Positions 11,667 through 21,854 of a stretch of 64,000 nucleotides of DNA are shown piece by piece. Each line of letters starts with the position of its first letter. Position 1 is the first letter of the stretch. A program made the position numbers and the translations under genes. Source of the DNA: Piromyces finnis (Eukaryota > Neocallimastigomycota > Neocallimastigomycetes > Neocallimastigales > Neocallimastigaceae); contig MCFH01000084.1 in NCBI GenBank assembly GCA_002104945.1, positions 62,001 through 126,000 on the forward strand, written 5' to 3'. The notes beneath the pieces are model-generated. The model had not been told where the DNA came from. It searched no databases and saw nothing but the letters and a program-made list of their open reading frames with translations.

Positions 11667-14111
11667 TTATGAATCTTCTAAATTTGTAAATTCAATAATT
11701 TTTATGTAGGAAGAATACTTTATTTGACTTTGATTTAAAAAATGAAAATCATCAACAGAATATTGTTTTTTTAACTTAAATTTATGTTCGTTAAATATCT
11801 CTATTACTCTACTAGAATTTAATCCATATTCATAATGATTTGATAAATTGGAACCAGTAATATTTACATACATTAAATTATCACATTCACGATGACTATA
11901 TCTTAATGAACTTATTAAATATAATGGGGATGATTTATCAATAATATTTACTATTTTATTATCTCTCTTGATAAAGCATCGTTTATAGGTGATTGATGGG
12001 GATTCAATATCCTCATCCATTATATTACTATCAAAAAAAATAATAATAAAAGCACCATTTATATTTTTGCCTATATTGATAAGCATATTTGTAATATCAC
12101 TATAACAAAAATCATTTAAAGCGAAAAAGCATGTTGCAACATCAAAATTTTCTTGTAATGTCACTTTTTGAATATTATTATTAATAATTTTAACTCTATT
12201 TTTTATTTCTGCTTTTGAAAGACGGCTTTTTATTTTTTTAATTTTATCTGATTTAGATTCAACACATAAAATTTTATGAAAATGTTTCCATTTGTGTATA
12301 TCACCACCATTACCTGATCCTATATCTAATAAATTTCCTCTATAATTCTTTAATACATTATTTTTTATAATATTATGATATTTACGCATTAAGACATTTG
12401 ACTCTGGATTGAAAATATCTATATTTATTTTTTGGTGAGTTGCTAATAATACACTAATAAATGTGTTTATACTATTAGATGAAGGTTTATCTTCACGAAC
12501 CTTTACCATTTTTTGAGTATCAAGATTAAATTCTATTATAAATGGTTTCTTTTTTAATTTTTCTTTACAATAATAAACACATCTTATATTAGTCGGTGTA
12601 TTATATATATACTCAACATGTTTACGATAATGATAGTAAACATTATCTTTATTGCTTTTTTTTTTATGAATATTATATAATTTGCATATTTTTTTATATT
12701 CCGATAGTGATATATTTAAATATTTTTTATCTATCTTTTTTTGTTTAGCTAAGAAATAACGACCATTAAATTCAATATCCACTGAATTTATTGTTTTTAT
12801 TTTATAAACATTAGAATTTTCGAAATATGTTGATTTACTATCAGTTATAATAATACCATCATTTGGTAAATCATTATTCATTTCTGACGCTATATATTTT
12901 TGTATATCTTGATATGATTTTCCATATTTGATATGTTTTTTCATAACTTTATTTCCAAATTTATTAAAATCAAGGGAATTTAGAATATCTATTCTTTCAC
13001 AATAAGCTTTACTTCTTAAATCAACATCATTATAAATTATATCAAACGGAATAAATTTATTATTAATATATTCACAATCCATAACAATGTGAAAATCGCT
13101 TTCTATTTCATCTACAAATTCTACAGTAAAATTTTCTGTAATACTAAACATTAAATTATTAATTATAATTAATAATTTACGAAGACCATCGGTTTTCGTT
13201 GCAATATAAAAACTATTTTTAATTAGTTTTTTGGAATTATTGAATAGTATTTCAAATGAAGGTGTTATGGGTTTTTGAAATTCGAAATTTGGCAATAGCA
13301 TGAATAAATAATCTGTATAATAAGAAGGAGAATGGATTAATTTTATCATATTGTTTATAATATTTAACATATCTAATCTGTCAATATATATATTATTCGA
13401 AAAATCGATTTCAAATTGACTCTTTTCATCATAATATGTTACATCAAAACGTACATCTTTATCCATTAAAAAAGATCTTCGCTTTTTCAATACAGGATTA
13501 TTAGAATTTATAATTTTCCATTCTAAGCATTTATTGTTTGAAAAATTATTGGATTTTATATTTATTATATTTTTAATATCTAATGGTGTTTCAATACTAA
13601 GAACAATTTTAAATATATAGTAATACCCAGTAATTAGAGTTAATTTCTTTGTATATTCAATTTTCTCATCTAGAGTATTTGTAATTTCTTTCTTTGCATT
13701 AGCTTTTATAAAATCAAATAATTTATTTTCTTTTTCAGCATTAGATTTTATATTTTCAACTTTATTATTATTTGTATTTTCTTTTTTATTGTTATTTTTA
13801 TTTGCATTTATTAAACCTTCATTATTTTCTGAATAATAATGTGAATCACAAATTATTCTATACTTTGTACTTTGATTTTCTTTCAATAAATATTCTGAAT
13901 ACAAACATGAATTACTGCTAACAAAATTTTCAACATTTATATTAGCATATTTATTGAGTAATCTAAATTCTAATTCAAAATTTATATTATTATTTAATTG
14001 AGGAATATTTTTTAAAATCTCTATTTGATTATATATGTTTTCTAATATTTCTTTTAATGATAATTGTTTTTTTAAAGATAAATAATTATCAGTAGGTATA
14101 TTTCCATTCAT
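11667..14111 (-). CDS. Three-domain mRNA capping enzyme (triphosphatase-guanylyltransferase-N7 methyltransferase)
   Basis: One intronless frame of 814 residues carries all three capping activities. The N-terminal region has the tunnel-type RNA triphosphatase signature ELEFRL (46-51). The guanylyltransferase centre has motif I K306-TDGLR, motif III-like VMDCEY (343-348), FDIIY (356-360), motif IV DGIIITD (418-424), motif V YKIK (436-439) and motif VI VREDKP (538-543). The C-terminal Rossmann methyltransferase starts with LLDIGSGNGGDIHKW (594-608). This order in a single chain is typical of nucleocytoplasmic large DNA viruses and of yeast cytoplasmic linear plasmids. Chromosomal fungal capping enzymes are normally separate, smaller proteins. 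All catalytic motifs are kept, so it may be functional. Low-complexity Asn/Lys stretches (about 102-125) look host-adapted. No other viral gene is visible nearby. Source is inference: endogenised giant virus, linear plasmid, or a domesticated copy. Confidence 0.9.
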   Translation of the reverse strand: MNGNIPTDNYLSLKKQLSLKEILENIYNQIEILKNIPQLNNNINFELEFRLLNKYANINVENFVSSNSCLYSEYLLKENQSTKYRIICDSHYYSENNEGLINANKNNNKKENTNNNKVENIKSNAEKENKLFDFIKANAKKEITNTLDEKIEYTKKLTLITGYYYIFKIVLSIETPLDIKNIINIKSNNFSNNKCLEWKIINSNNPVLKKRRSFLMDKDVRFDVTYYDEKSQFEIDFSNNIYIDRLDMLNIINNMIKLIHSPSYYTDYLFMLLPNFEFQKPITPSFEILFNNSKKLIKNSFYIATKTDGLRKLLIIINNLMFSITENFTVEFVDEIESDFHIVMDCEYINNKFIPFDIIYNDVDLRSKAYCERIDILNSLDFNKFGNKVMKKHIKYGKSYQDIQKYIASEMNNDLPNDGIIITDSKSTYFENSNVYKIKTINSVDIEFNGRYFLAKQKKIDKKYLNISLSEYKKICKLYNIHKKKSNKDNVYYHYRKHVEYIYNTPTNIRCVYYCKEKLKKKPFIIEFNLDTQKMVKVREDKPSSNSINTFISVLLATHQKINIDIFNPESNVLMRKYHNIIKNNVLKNYRGNLLDIGSGNGGDIHKWKHFHKILCVESKSDKIKKIKSRLSKAEIKNRVKIINNNIQKVTLQENFDVATCFFALNDFCYSDITNMLINIGKNINGAFIIIFFDSNIMDEDIESPSITYKRCFIKRDNKIVNIIDKSSPLYLISSLRYSHRECDNLMYVNITGSNLSNHYEYGLNSSRVIEIFNEHKFKLKKQYSVDDFHFLNQSQIKYSSYIKIIEFTNLEDS

Positions 14112-14399
14112 TGTATAATACCTTTATTAAAAAAAATTTTTTTAAATAGTTTTATTTTTATTTTTATTTTTTTATTTACATTAATTTTGTTTATTTCATT
14201 TCATTGTTTTAAAGCATTTTTTGTTGTTTAAAAGTTTACAAACTATAATTATTGTTTGTTTATTTTTAAAATATTATTAAAATACATAATTAATTTTTAA
14301 TAAAATTTGTGTTACGATAAATTAATATATTACGTTACATTACATTAAGAAAAATTTTTATTATTCTTAGTTAAAATTGATTAATCTTAATATATTAAA

Positions 14400-14657
14400 A
14401 AAAAAAAAGATAATTAGTGGAATAATAAGGGTATACTTTAAAATAATTATTGTCAATAAGGGTTTTAAAATAATTATTCCTAATAATTAATAATAATTAA
14501 TGAATTAAAAAAATCTATATAAAAAAAAAGATAATTAATGGAACAATAAAGGTATACTTTAAAATAATTATATTGTCAATAATTAATAATAGAATAATAA
14601 AGGATTTAAAATAATTATTCCTAATAATTAATAATAATTAATGAATTAAAAAAATCT
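14400..14657. repeat. Tandem duplication, about 117 and 137 bp units
   Basis: Unit one (14400-14516) and unit two (14521-14657) share an A-run, a GGTATACTTTAAAATAATTAT block and a closing AATGAATTAAAAAAATCTA block. The second unit has about 20 extra bases inside. Confidence 0.8.
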
Positions 14658-15034
14658 AAGAAAAAATAAAAAAATTTAGGTTTTTTTTTTTAGGTATGGG
14701 GAGACATTACTAAATTCAAAATTTTGTTTTTTATAATAAAAGATTAATTTAAATTTCAATTTAATTAATAATATTTTACATCATTAAAAATTTCTATTAA
14801 ACTTTATTAATAAAATTTTTACCTTTTCCTTTTGATCAATACTATACTAATACCTTTAATTATCATTTATTTTTAAATTTTAATTTTAATAAATAGAAAT
14901 TTAAATTAGTAAAAAAAACTTTTGATACTTTTTTTTATTAATAAATATTAATACTATTTATACTAATAATAAAAAAAATATAATAATTATAAAAAATTTC
15001 AATTTAAAATTTTTACAAATTAAGAATTAACTAT

Positions 15035-15548
15035 AACTATTTCTCTTATTACTATCATATTATATTATACATAAAAATTGATATAACAAAATATACCAAA
15101 TACATCAAATTCGTATTCGTATTCTTCTAATAGAAGATTTTTTTTTAATAATGATAATACTTGAATACATCAGATATTGCTGGAAATGATCCAAGCAGTC
15201 AAGCTCTTTCCATTCCATATCTGATGTATATTAATGCTAGTAATATTTTTATTTTTATATTTAAAACAAAAAAAAAGTTAACTAGTTTATCAACTATTTC
15301 TCTTATTACTATCATATTATATTATACATAAAAATTGATATAACAAAATATACCAAATACATCAAATTCGTATTCGTATTCTTCTAATAGAAGATTTTTT
15401 TTTAATAATGATAATACTTGAATACATCAGATATTGCTGGAAATGATCCAAGCAGTCAAGCTCTTTCCATTCCATATCTGATGTATATTAATACTAGTAA
15501 TATTTTTATTTTTATATTTAAAACAAAAAAAAAGTTAACTAGTTTATC
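15035..15548. repeat. 257-bp tandem duplication containing a hairpin
   Basis: Copies at 15035-15291 and 15292-15548 are almost identical (for example GCTAGTAAT versus ACTAGTAAT). Each contains the arms TACATCAGATAT and ATATCTGATGTA about 40 bases apart, enclosing a segment visibly richer in G+C than its surroundings. Confidence 0.85.
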
Positions 15549-15785
15549 AACACTTAGACTTTTTAAATACGAATTTAATATATTATATATTGTATGTATT
15601 TTGGTATATTTTGCTATATCATTTAATACTTCTGATATTTTATATATATTTTATATTGAAATTTAAATGTTTACTTTGTGTAACCTCAAAAATTTTTATT
15701 GTAAAGTTATATTTATAAATATTTACTAAAAGAAAACCAGCAATTCCTAATCCCCAACTAATAATATCACTAGATCATGGTTATT

Positions 15786-16134
15786 TTAATAAATGTATTT
15801 CACCCTCTTACTATGTTTATCATATACATAAGTAATACTACTTTTTCTAGGTTCTTTACAAAAATCATGTGTACATGAATTAGTTTTTAACTTTTTAACA
15901 CTAAAAACTACTAAATTATCTATACACTAGGTCTATCTACCCAATAGAACCATTATTAATTAATCTACAATCATATATTTGATAAAAATATTCATTAATA
16001 GGATTAGTATCATACCACTTTACAAAATAATTATCTCTATTAATATTAAAACTAGTAGGATCACATGTACATTCACATAAAATAATATTAATATTAATTA
16101 AGCATATAATAACAGTCACAATTTTGTTAAGCAT
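15786..16134 (-). CDS. Small secreted Cys-containing protein (predicted, 2 exons)
   Basis: Exon 1 is 15941-16134 and exon 2 is 15786-15900, joined across a 40-base GT-AG intron (15901-15940). The joined frame is 309 nt, giving 102 residues. The N-terminus (MLNKIVTVIICLININIILC) is a good signal peptide. It is followed by CECTCDP, then DCRL late in exon 1 and a C-x5-C pair (CTHDFC) in exon 2, so disulphides in a secreted protein are plausible. I do not recognise a family. The intron is very short; without splicing, exon 1 would end after 65 codons with a glycine. The coding character continues smoothly across the join, which supports the model. Secretion is inferred and function is unknown. 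Confidence 0.45.
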
Positions 16135-17052
16135 CTTTAATATTTATTTATATATAAGATATATTAATATATTCAATTATCTTTATATCTATCAAAATGT
16201 ACATAATGTGGTATTATATATATAAAAATATGGTATTAAATGTATTGATTAAAATATGTAAAAGTTTTGTGTCATTAAGAAGGAAGAAGGTACTAAAAAA
16301 AATAAACTTTTTTTTTAACTATATAATTTCAATTAGTTTATTAAATACTATAAAAAATAGATATAATTGTCAATGCAATAATTAAATGGTTTATAATACG
16401 GATAGAGAAAATTAGTGAGCTTGTCTGCACGGAGCATTATCTAGAGCATCTGAACCTTTAATTATTATTAAAATAATTATTAACATTATAATTGTTATTG
16501 ATGACACAAAATCATCAATTATTTTATGTTTATTTTTTTTTTACTTAAAAAATTATTTTTTAAAAAATTAAAAACTTTCATAAAGAAAAAAAATAAATAA
16601 TATTTTTATTTTCAATTTTTTATTATTATTATTTTATTTTTATTATATTTATTTAAAAAGTCTTAATAATAGTCTATAATTTAAGTTTTTAATTTTTTAA
16701 AAATAATTTTTTAAGAAAAAAAATAAATAATATTTTTATTTTCAATTTTTTATTATTATTATTTTATTTTTATTATATTTATTTAAAAAATCTTAATAAT
16801 AGTCTATAATTTAAAATATTACATTTTATCATTTAAATAATATTTTTTTTAAACATTACACTTTCTTTTTTTTTTTTGTTATTTACATTTATCATTATTT
16901 TCATTTATCATTATTTTCATTATTAATTTAAACTAATTTAAATGATTTAATTTTTTATTATTATTTTCTATCATTATATTCATCAAATTATTATTAATTT
17001 AAACTAATTTAAATGATTTAATTTTTTATTATTATTTTCTATCATTATATTC
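16135..17052. other. AT-rich flank with two direct duplications, 3' of symporter copy 1
   Basis: A segment of about 100 bp is duplicated (16583-16683 and 16713-16813, offset 130). A 71-bp unit is duplicated at 16921-16991 and 16992-17058; it contains TTTAAACTAATTTAAAT, the same motif as the outer part of the symporter inverted repeat. Much of 16620-17050 is also present near 56600-56830, downstream of symporter copy 4. No gene seen. Confidence 0.7.
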
Positions 17053-17055
17053 ATC

Positions 17056-18612
17056 AAATTTAAACTAATTTAAATTTTAAGTTAATTTAAGCATTTTCTT
17101 AGCTGGCGTAATTATAAGCATTGCATTTATGCGTCATCAGCCTTGTGGTTACGCTTTTCAATTTCCTTGTTGATTTCATCAATCTTTTCATCAGTTAATG
17201 AATAGAAGGAAATGATAATCATCATAACAATCATTAAAATAGCTGGAATAATAGCAACATTCCAACGAATACATTCCTTAGTAGAATCGGCTTGGTGCTT
17301 CATCTTGTAGAACCAACCAACGGAAGTATTGTGGATATTCATACAACAGAAAGCAGTAACGAAGTAGAAAGCAATAACACGTAATGGTCCGTTACGAATA
17401 AATTCAATCCATAAATCACTAACCTTAACATTTTCAGTTTCCTTGTCTTCCATAACAACACGTTCCTTAGACTTAACGAAACAGAATACAAGAAGTAAGA
17501 AACCAACAACAGCGTAAAGAATCATAGCAGAGAACCAAGCCTTTGAATCAGTAGTATAACCACTACCACCATCCTTAGCTTCAAGGTCTGCATCGTAGTG
17601 GAAGAAGTAAAGGAGCCATCCTGGAATAGCACCACCAAGAGCAAAACCGGCCTTGAAGAAAATACCAGTAAGAGCATTGATAATACCGGCAATACGACGA
17701 CCAGTAGTATATTCAGCATAAGAAATAACTTCTGGAACAATAGCCCACATGTAACCAGTAACAGTGGTAAGACCAGTTGACTTGATAAAGTTGGCAACTA
17801 ACATCCAGACACTCTTATCAGAGTCGGCAAGACCCATTCTACTGAAGATGTATAATAAGGCATAACCGATAATACCAATAACACCAAAGGAATAGAATAA
17901 TCCCTTCTTACCAGTGAACTTCTTAATGTATGGAACAAATGGCATGATGACAAAACCTGGAAGAGCACCAATAAAGTTGAATAAAACAACATTCCAATCA
18001 ATAGCTTGTTTGGAGAAGAGACCAGCAACAATTGGGAAACCAGTCCAGACAAATAAACCACCAATGTTAGCCATAGTCATACGAATAGAGGTAAGAACTG
18101 TAATTTCTTGAGTATCTCTAGTCATTGAAGCATTTAAGGCACCGTATGGAACGTTAGTAAGAGTGTAACACATTTGTAATAAAGTGTAGGTAATAGCGGC
18201 GTAAGTAATACTACCCTTGAAAATATCCCAGTAACAAAGAATAGCAAGAACACATAATGGGAAACCAGCTGTAACTAAATAGGAACGGTACTTACCCCAA
18301 CGTGGGTTGTGCTTATCAACAAAGGCACCAACAAATGGATCCCAAATAACATCAAGTAAACGAACAATAAGCATAAGTGCACCTGATACAGCTGTTGCTT
18401 TCTTTGAATCATTACCAATAATATATACATTAGTGTAGTAGAATGCAATAAAACCACTAACATTTTGGTAAATAAAGTTTTGTGCCATATCACCAGCACC
18501 ATAACCAATTCTGGTTAACCATGAAAGCTTGAAAAATCCATTGGCTTCGTCCTTTACTGTACTCATTTTTTTTCTTAAATTAACTTAAATGTCAATTTAT
18601 TAGTTTAAATTT
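17056..18612. repeat. Symporter cassette 1 bounded by short inverted repeats
   Basis: The left arm 17056-17091 (36 bp) and right arm 18574-18612 (39 bp) are inverted copies. The outer AAATTTAAACTAAT and inner AAGTTAATTTAAG blocks match perfectly and the middle differs (9 versus 12 bases). The inner end of the right arm lies 7 bases before the start codon; the left arm begins about 35 bases after the stop. Whether these are transposon ends or paired UTR elements is unknown. Confidence 0.6.
17127..18566 (-). CDS. GPH-family sugar:cation symporter, copy 1
   Basis: This 479-residue integral membrane protein of the glycoside-pentoside-hexuronide:cation symporter family (TC 2.A.2, MelB-like, MFS fold, about 12 hydrophobic segments) imports a glycoside or pentose with Na+ or H+. 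The N-terminal signature is TRIGYGAGDMAQNF (18-31). R69, D72 and D76 (R-x2-D-x3-D, then PFVGAFVDK) match the spacing of the R52/D55/D59 cation site of E. coli MelB. A WGKYR loop follows at 90-94, and a charged cytosolic tail at about 458-479. The family is mainly bacterial; the gene is intronless and richer in G+C than its flanks, so horizontal acquisition is likely. A xylulokinase in the same window favours xylose or xylosides as substrate, but that is inference. The protein is identical to copies 2 and 4. Confidence 0.93.
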   Translation of the reverse strand: MSTVKDEANGFFKLSWLTRIGYGAGDMAQNFIYQNVSGFIAFYYTNVYIIGNDSKKATAVSGALMLIVRLLDVIWDPFVGAFVDKHNPRWGKYRSYLVTAGFPLCVLAILCYWDIFKGSITYAAITYTLLQMCYTLTNVPYGALNASMTRDTQEITVLTSIRMTMANIGGLFVWTGFPIVAGLFSKQAIDWNVVLFNFIGALPGFVIMPFVPYIKKFTGKKGLFYSFGVIGIIGYALLYIFSRMGLADSDKSVWMLVANFIKSTGLTTVTGYMWAIVPEVISYAEYTTGRRIAGIINALTGIFFKAGFALGGAIPGWLLYFFHYDADLEAKDGGSGYTTDSKAWFSAMILYAVVGFLLLVFCFVKSKERVVMEDKETENVKVSDLWIEFIRNGPLRVIAFYFVTAFCCMNIHNTSVGWFYKMKHQADSTKECIRWNVAIIPAILMIVMMIIISFYSLTDEKIDEINKEIEKRNHKADDA

Positions 18613-18747
18613 TTAAATTTTTTTTTTTTATTTTATATACTACTTAAATTATTTTATTTTTTAAATATTAAGTAATTATATTACTTACTATTTATGTTTT
18701 TTCAAATTCTGTCTTCTTTTTTTGTTTTTATACATTTTAACTATTAT

Positions 18748-20158
18748 ATACATATATACAATACACAATAACAAATAACATAACAAAAAATGATATTTAT
18801 TTTTCTATATAAATTTAAATTAAAAATTGAAATATTAATATATATTGTATTTATATTAATAATAAATTTATAATAATTTTTAATTTATATTGTACTACAT
18901 ATTAAAATTTAAATATTAATATATTATATAATAGATTAAGATATTTTTAATATAGAAATTTCTAAAATAAAAAAAGTAACAATATTATAAATAAAATAAT
19001 AGGATCAAAGTATTTATGAAATATGAAATGAAATATAAATATGATATAAAACAAAAGCATAAAAATAGTTAAATATTATAACTAATTAAAAATATGCTTT
19101 AATGTTTTTTATTAATAAAGAATATGAATCTAAATAAATCTAAACTTTATTAATGATTTCATTAGATTTAAAATATTAATAATGAAAAAAAATTGATCAG
19201 TAAATCTATGTATTAAGTAATAATATGCAATATGATATTAAAGATAATAATAAACTAGCATATATAATTTAAGATTAAATCTAATTATTGTTTTATATAT
19301 CCTTATATTATTTTATATTATTTTTTTGTGTCATCTGTCAAAAAATTATTTCTACCTACTATCTACAACATTAATTAAATAACAATACTCTAGATAAAAT
19401 AAGCTTTTTCATATATAAATATACAATACTTATAAATATAAGTATTGTATATTTAGAGTGCCTATATTTTAATAATATTTCTTAAATTTAACTTTTTTTA
19501 TTTGTATTTTAGTATATTTTAACTAATAAATAATTTTATATAATAAAAAAACAATAACAAACAATATATTTATTTTTTTATATAAATATAAATTAAATAT
19601 TATATTAAAAAATAAATATATTGTTTTTTTTTTTGTTATTATTAACATATGTTGTATTTATATTAATAATTAATTTATATAATTTACTTATTATAATTTT
19701 TAATTTGCATTGTATTACATATTAATGGTAAATTTACATTGTACTACATATTAAAATTTACACATTAATAATATATTAAGTATTTTAATAAATCAATTTT
19801 TAAAAATTACTATAATAGTTAAAATGTATAAAAACAAAAAAAGTTTTTATTTGTATTTTAGTATATTTTAACTAATAAATAATTTTATATAATAAAAAAA
19901 CAATAACAAACAATATATTTATTTTTTTATATAAATATAAATTAAATATTATATTAAAAAATAAATATATTGTTTTTTTTTTGTTATTATTAACATATGT
20001 TGTATTTATATTAATAATTAATTTATATAATTTACTTATTATAATTTTTAATTTGCATTGTATTACATATTAATGGTAAATTTACATTGTACTACATATT
20101 AAAATTTACACATTAATAATATATTAAGTATTTTAATAAATCAATTTTTAAAAATTAC
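18748..20158. other. Spacer of the inverted duplication, built from a 5'-flank repeat
   Basis: No gene. A repeat of about 350 bp occurs twice in tandem (19501-19849 and 19850-about 20190). A diverged copy lies at about 18722-18990 and another upstream of symporter copy 4 (about 58505-58790). Around 19260-19340, sequence matching the reverse complement of about 58960-59040 is found. Confidence 0.75.
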
Positions 20159-20190
20159 TATAATAGTTAAAATGTATAAAAACAAAAAAA
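19501..20190. repeat. Tandem direct repeat, 349-bp unit
   Basis: TTTGTATTTTAGTATATTTT starts each unit, at 19501 and 19850. The units look nearly identical; the visible difference is T-run length. Confidence 0.9.
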
Positions 20191-20294
20191 GAAGACAGAA
20201 TTTGAAAAAACATAAATAGTAAGTAATATAATTACTTAATATTTAAAAAATAAAATAATTTAAGTAGTATATAAAATAAAAAAAAAAAATTTAA

Positions 20295-21851
20295 AAATTT
20301 AAACTAATAAATTGACATTTAAGTTAATTTAAGAAAAAAAATGAGTACAGTAAAGGACGAAGCCAATGGATTTTTCAAGCTTTCATGGTTAACCAGAATT
20401 GGTTATGGTGCTGGTGATATGGCACAAAACTTTATTTACCAAAATGTTAGTGGTTTTATTGCATTCTACTACACTAATGTATATATTATTGGTAATGATT
20501 CAAAGAAAGCAACAGCTGTATCAGGTGCACTTATGCTTATTGTTCGTTTACTTGATGTTATTTGGGATCCATTTGTTGGTGCCTTTGTTGATAAGCACAA
20601 CCCACGTTGGGGTAAGTACCGTTCCTATTTAGTTACAGCTGGTTTCCCATTATGTGTTCTTGCTATTCTTTGTTACTGGGATATTTTCAAGGGTAGTATT
20701 ACTTACGCCGCTATTACCTACACTTTATTACAAATGTGTTACACTCTTACTAACGTTCCATACGGTGCCTTAAATGCTTCAATGACTAGAGATACTCAAG
20801 AAATTACAGTTCTTACCTCTATTCGTATGACTATGGCTAACATTGGTGGTTTATTTGTCTGGACTGGTTTCCCAATTGTTGCTGGTCTCTTCTCCAAACA
20901 AGCTATTGATTGGAATGTTGTTTTATTCAACTTTATTGGTGCTCTTCCAGGTTTTGTCATCATGCCATTTGTTCCATACATTAAGAAGTTCACTGGTAAG
21001 AAGGGATTATTCTATTCCTTTGGTGTTATTGGTATTATCGGTTATGCCTTATTATACATCTTCAGTAGAATGGGTCTTGCCGACTCTGATAAGAGTGTCT
21101 GGATGTTAGTTGCCAACTTTATCAAGTCAACTGGTCTTACCACTGTTACTGGTTACATGTGGGCTATTGTTCCAGAAGTTATTTCTTATGCTGAATATAC
21201 TACTGGTCGTCGTATTGCCGGTATTATCAATGCTCTTACTGGTATTTTCTTCAAGGCCGGTTTTGCTCTTGGTGGTGCTATTCCAGGATGGCTCCTTTAC
21301 TTCTTCCACTACGATGCAGACCTTGAAGCTAAGGATGGTGGTAGTGGTTATACTACTGATTCAAAGGCTTGGTTCTCTGCTATGATTCTTTACGCTGTTG
21401 TTGGTTTCTTACTTCTTGTATTCTGTTTCGTTAAGTCTAAGGAACGTGTTGTTATGGAAGACAAGGAAACTGAAAATGTTAAGGTTAGTGATTTATGGAT
21501 TGAATTTATTCGTAACGGACCATTACGTGTTATTGCTTTCTACTTCGTTACTGCTTTCTGTTGTATGAATATCCACAATACTTCCGTTGGTTGGTTCTAC
21601 AAGATGAAGCACCAAGCCGATTCTACTAAGGAATGTATTCGTTGGAATGTTGCTATTATTCCAGCTATTTTAATGATTGTTATGATGATTATCATTTCCT
21701 TCTATTCATTAACTGATGAAAAGATTGATGAAATCAACAAGGAAATTGAAAAGCGTAACCACAAGGCTGATGACGCATAAATGCAATGCTTATAATTACG
21801 CCAGCTAAGAAAATGCTTAAATTAACTTAAAATTTAAATTAGTTTAAATTT
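20295..21851. repeat. Symporter cassette 2 bounded by short inverted repeats
   Basis: Arms are 20295-20333 (ending 7 bases before the ATG at 20341) and 21816-21851 (starting 35 bases after the stop). Structure and length (1,557 bp) are the same as cassette 1, in opposite orientation. Confidence 0.6.
20341..21780 (+). CDS. GPH-family sugar:cation symporter, copy 2
   Basis: The 479-residue protein is identical to copy 1, with all the GPH hallmarks: GYGAGDMAQN at 21-30, R69/D72/D76, WGKYR at 90-94, and about 12 membrane segments. The start codon follows an A-run and the inner inverted-repeat block. Identity to copy 1 together with matching leader and trailer points to very recent inverted duplication or ongoing gene conversion. 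Beyond the cassette, the 3' flank (21855 to about 22390) matches the 3' flank of copy 3, not copy 1, so recombination between loci has shuffled flanks. The likely role is pentose or glycoside uptake at the plasma membrane, which is inferred. Confidence 0.93.
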   Translation: MSTVKDEANGFFKLSWLTRIGYGAGDMAQNFIYQNVSGFIAFYYTNVYIIGNDSKKATAVSGALMLIVRLLDVIWDPFVGAFVDKHNPRWGKYRSYLVTAGFPLCVLAILCYWDIFKGSITYAAITYTLLQMCYTLTNVPYGALNASMTRDTQEITVLTSIRMTMANIGGLFVWTGFPIVAGLFSKQAIDWNVVLFNFIGALPGFVIMPFVPYIKKFTGKKGLFYSFGVIGIIGYALLYIFSRMGLADSDKSVWMLVANFIKSTGLTTVTGYMWAIVPEVISYAEYTTGRRIAGIINALTGIFFKAGFALGGAIPGWLLYFFHYDADLEAKDGGSGYTTDSKAWFSAMILYAVVGFLLLVFCFVKSKERVVMEDKETENVKVSDLWIEFIRNGPLRVIAFYFVTAFCCMNIHNTSVGWFYKMKHQADSTKECIRWNVAIIPAILMIVMMIIISFYSLTDEKIDEINKEIEKRNHKADDA

Positions 21852-21854
21852 GAT

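Larger units (their letters stand above)
14112..15785. other. AT-rich spacer with two tandem duplications
   Basis: No gene is supported here. It contains a roughly 120-140-bp tandem duplication (14400-14657) and a 257-bp one (15035-15548), annotated separately. An open frame at 15418-15666 lies mostly inside the second duplication and is not considered coding. Confidence 0.65.
17053..21854. repeat. Inverted duplication (arms about 1.69 kb, spacer about 1.41 kb)
   Basis: Arms 17053-18747 and 20159-21854 each hold a full symporter gene with its leader and 3' region in opposite orientation. The two proteins are identical. Homology stops at about 18747/20159 on the inside (after CATTTTAACTATTATA) and near ATCAAATTT on the outside. 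Confidence 0.9.

Noticed and set aside
15418-15666. 82-codon plus-strand frame
   Set aside because: Its first half is part of the 257-bp tandem unit, whose other copy has the same reading pattern without an equivalent gene; the rest is AT-rich noise.
16197-16385. 62-codon plus-strand frame
   Set aside because: Low-complexity Lys/Ile/Asn product with no signal or relative; probably chance.
16386-16460. Slightly GC-richer patch considered as a tRNA or other RNA gene
   Set aside because: No A-box/B-box pair or cloverleaf could be drawn; no further support.
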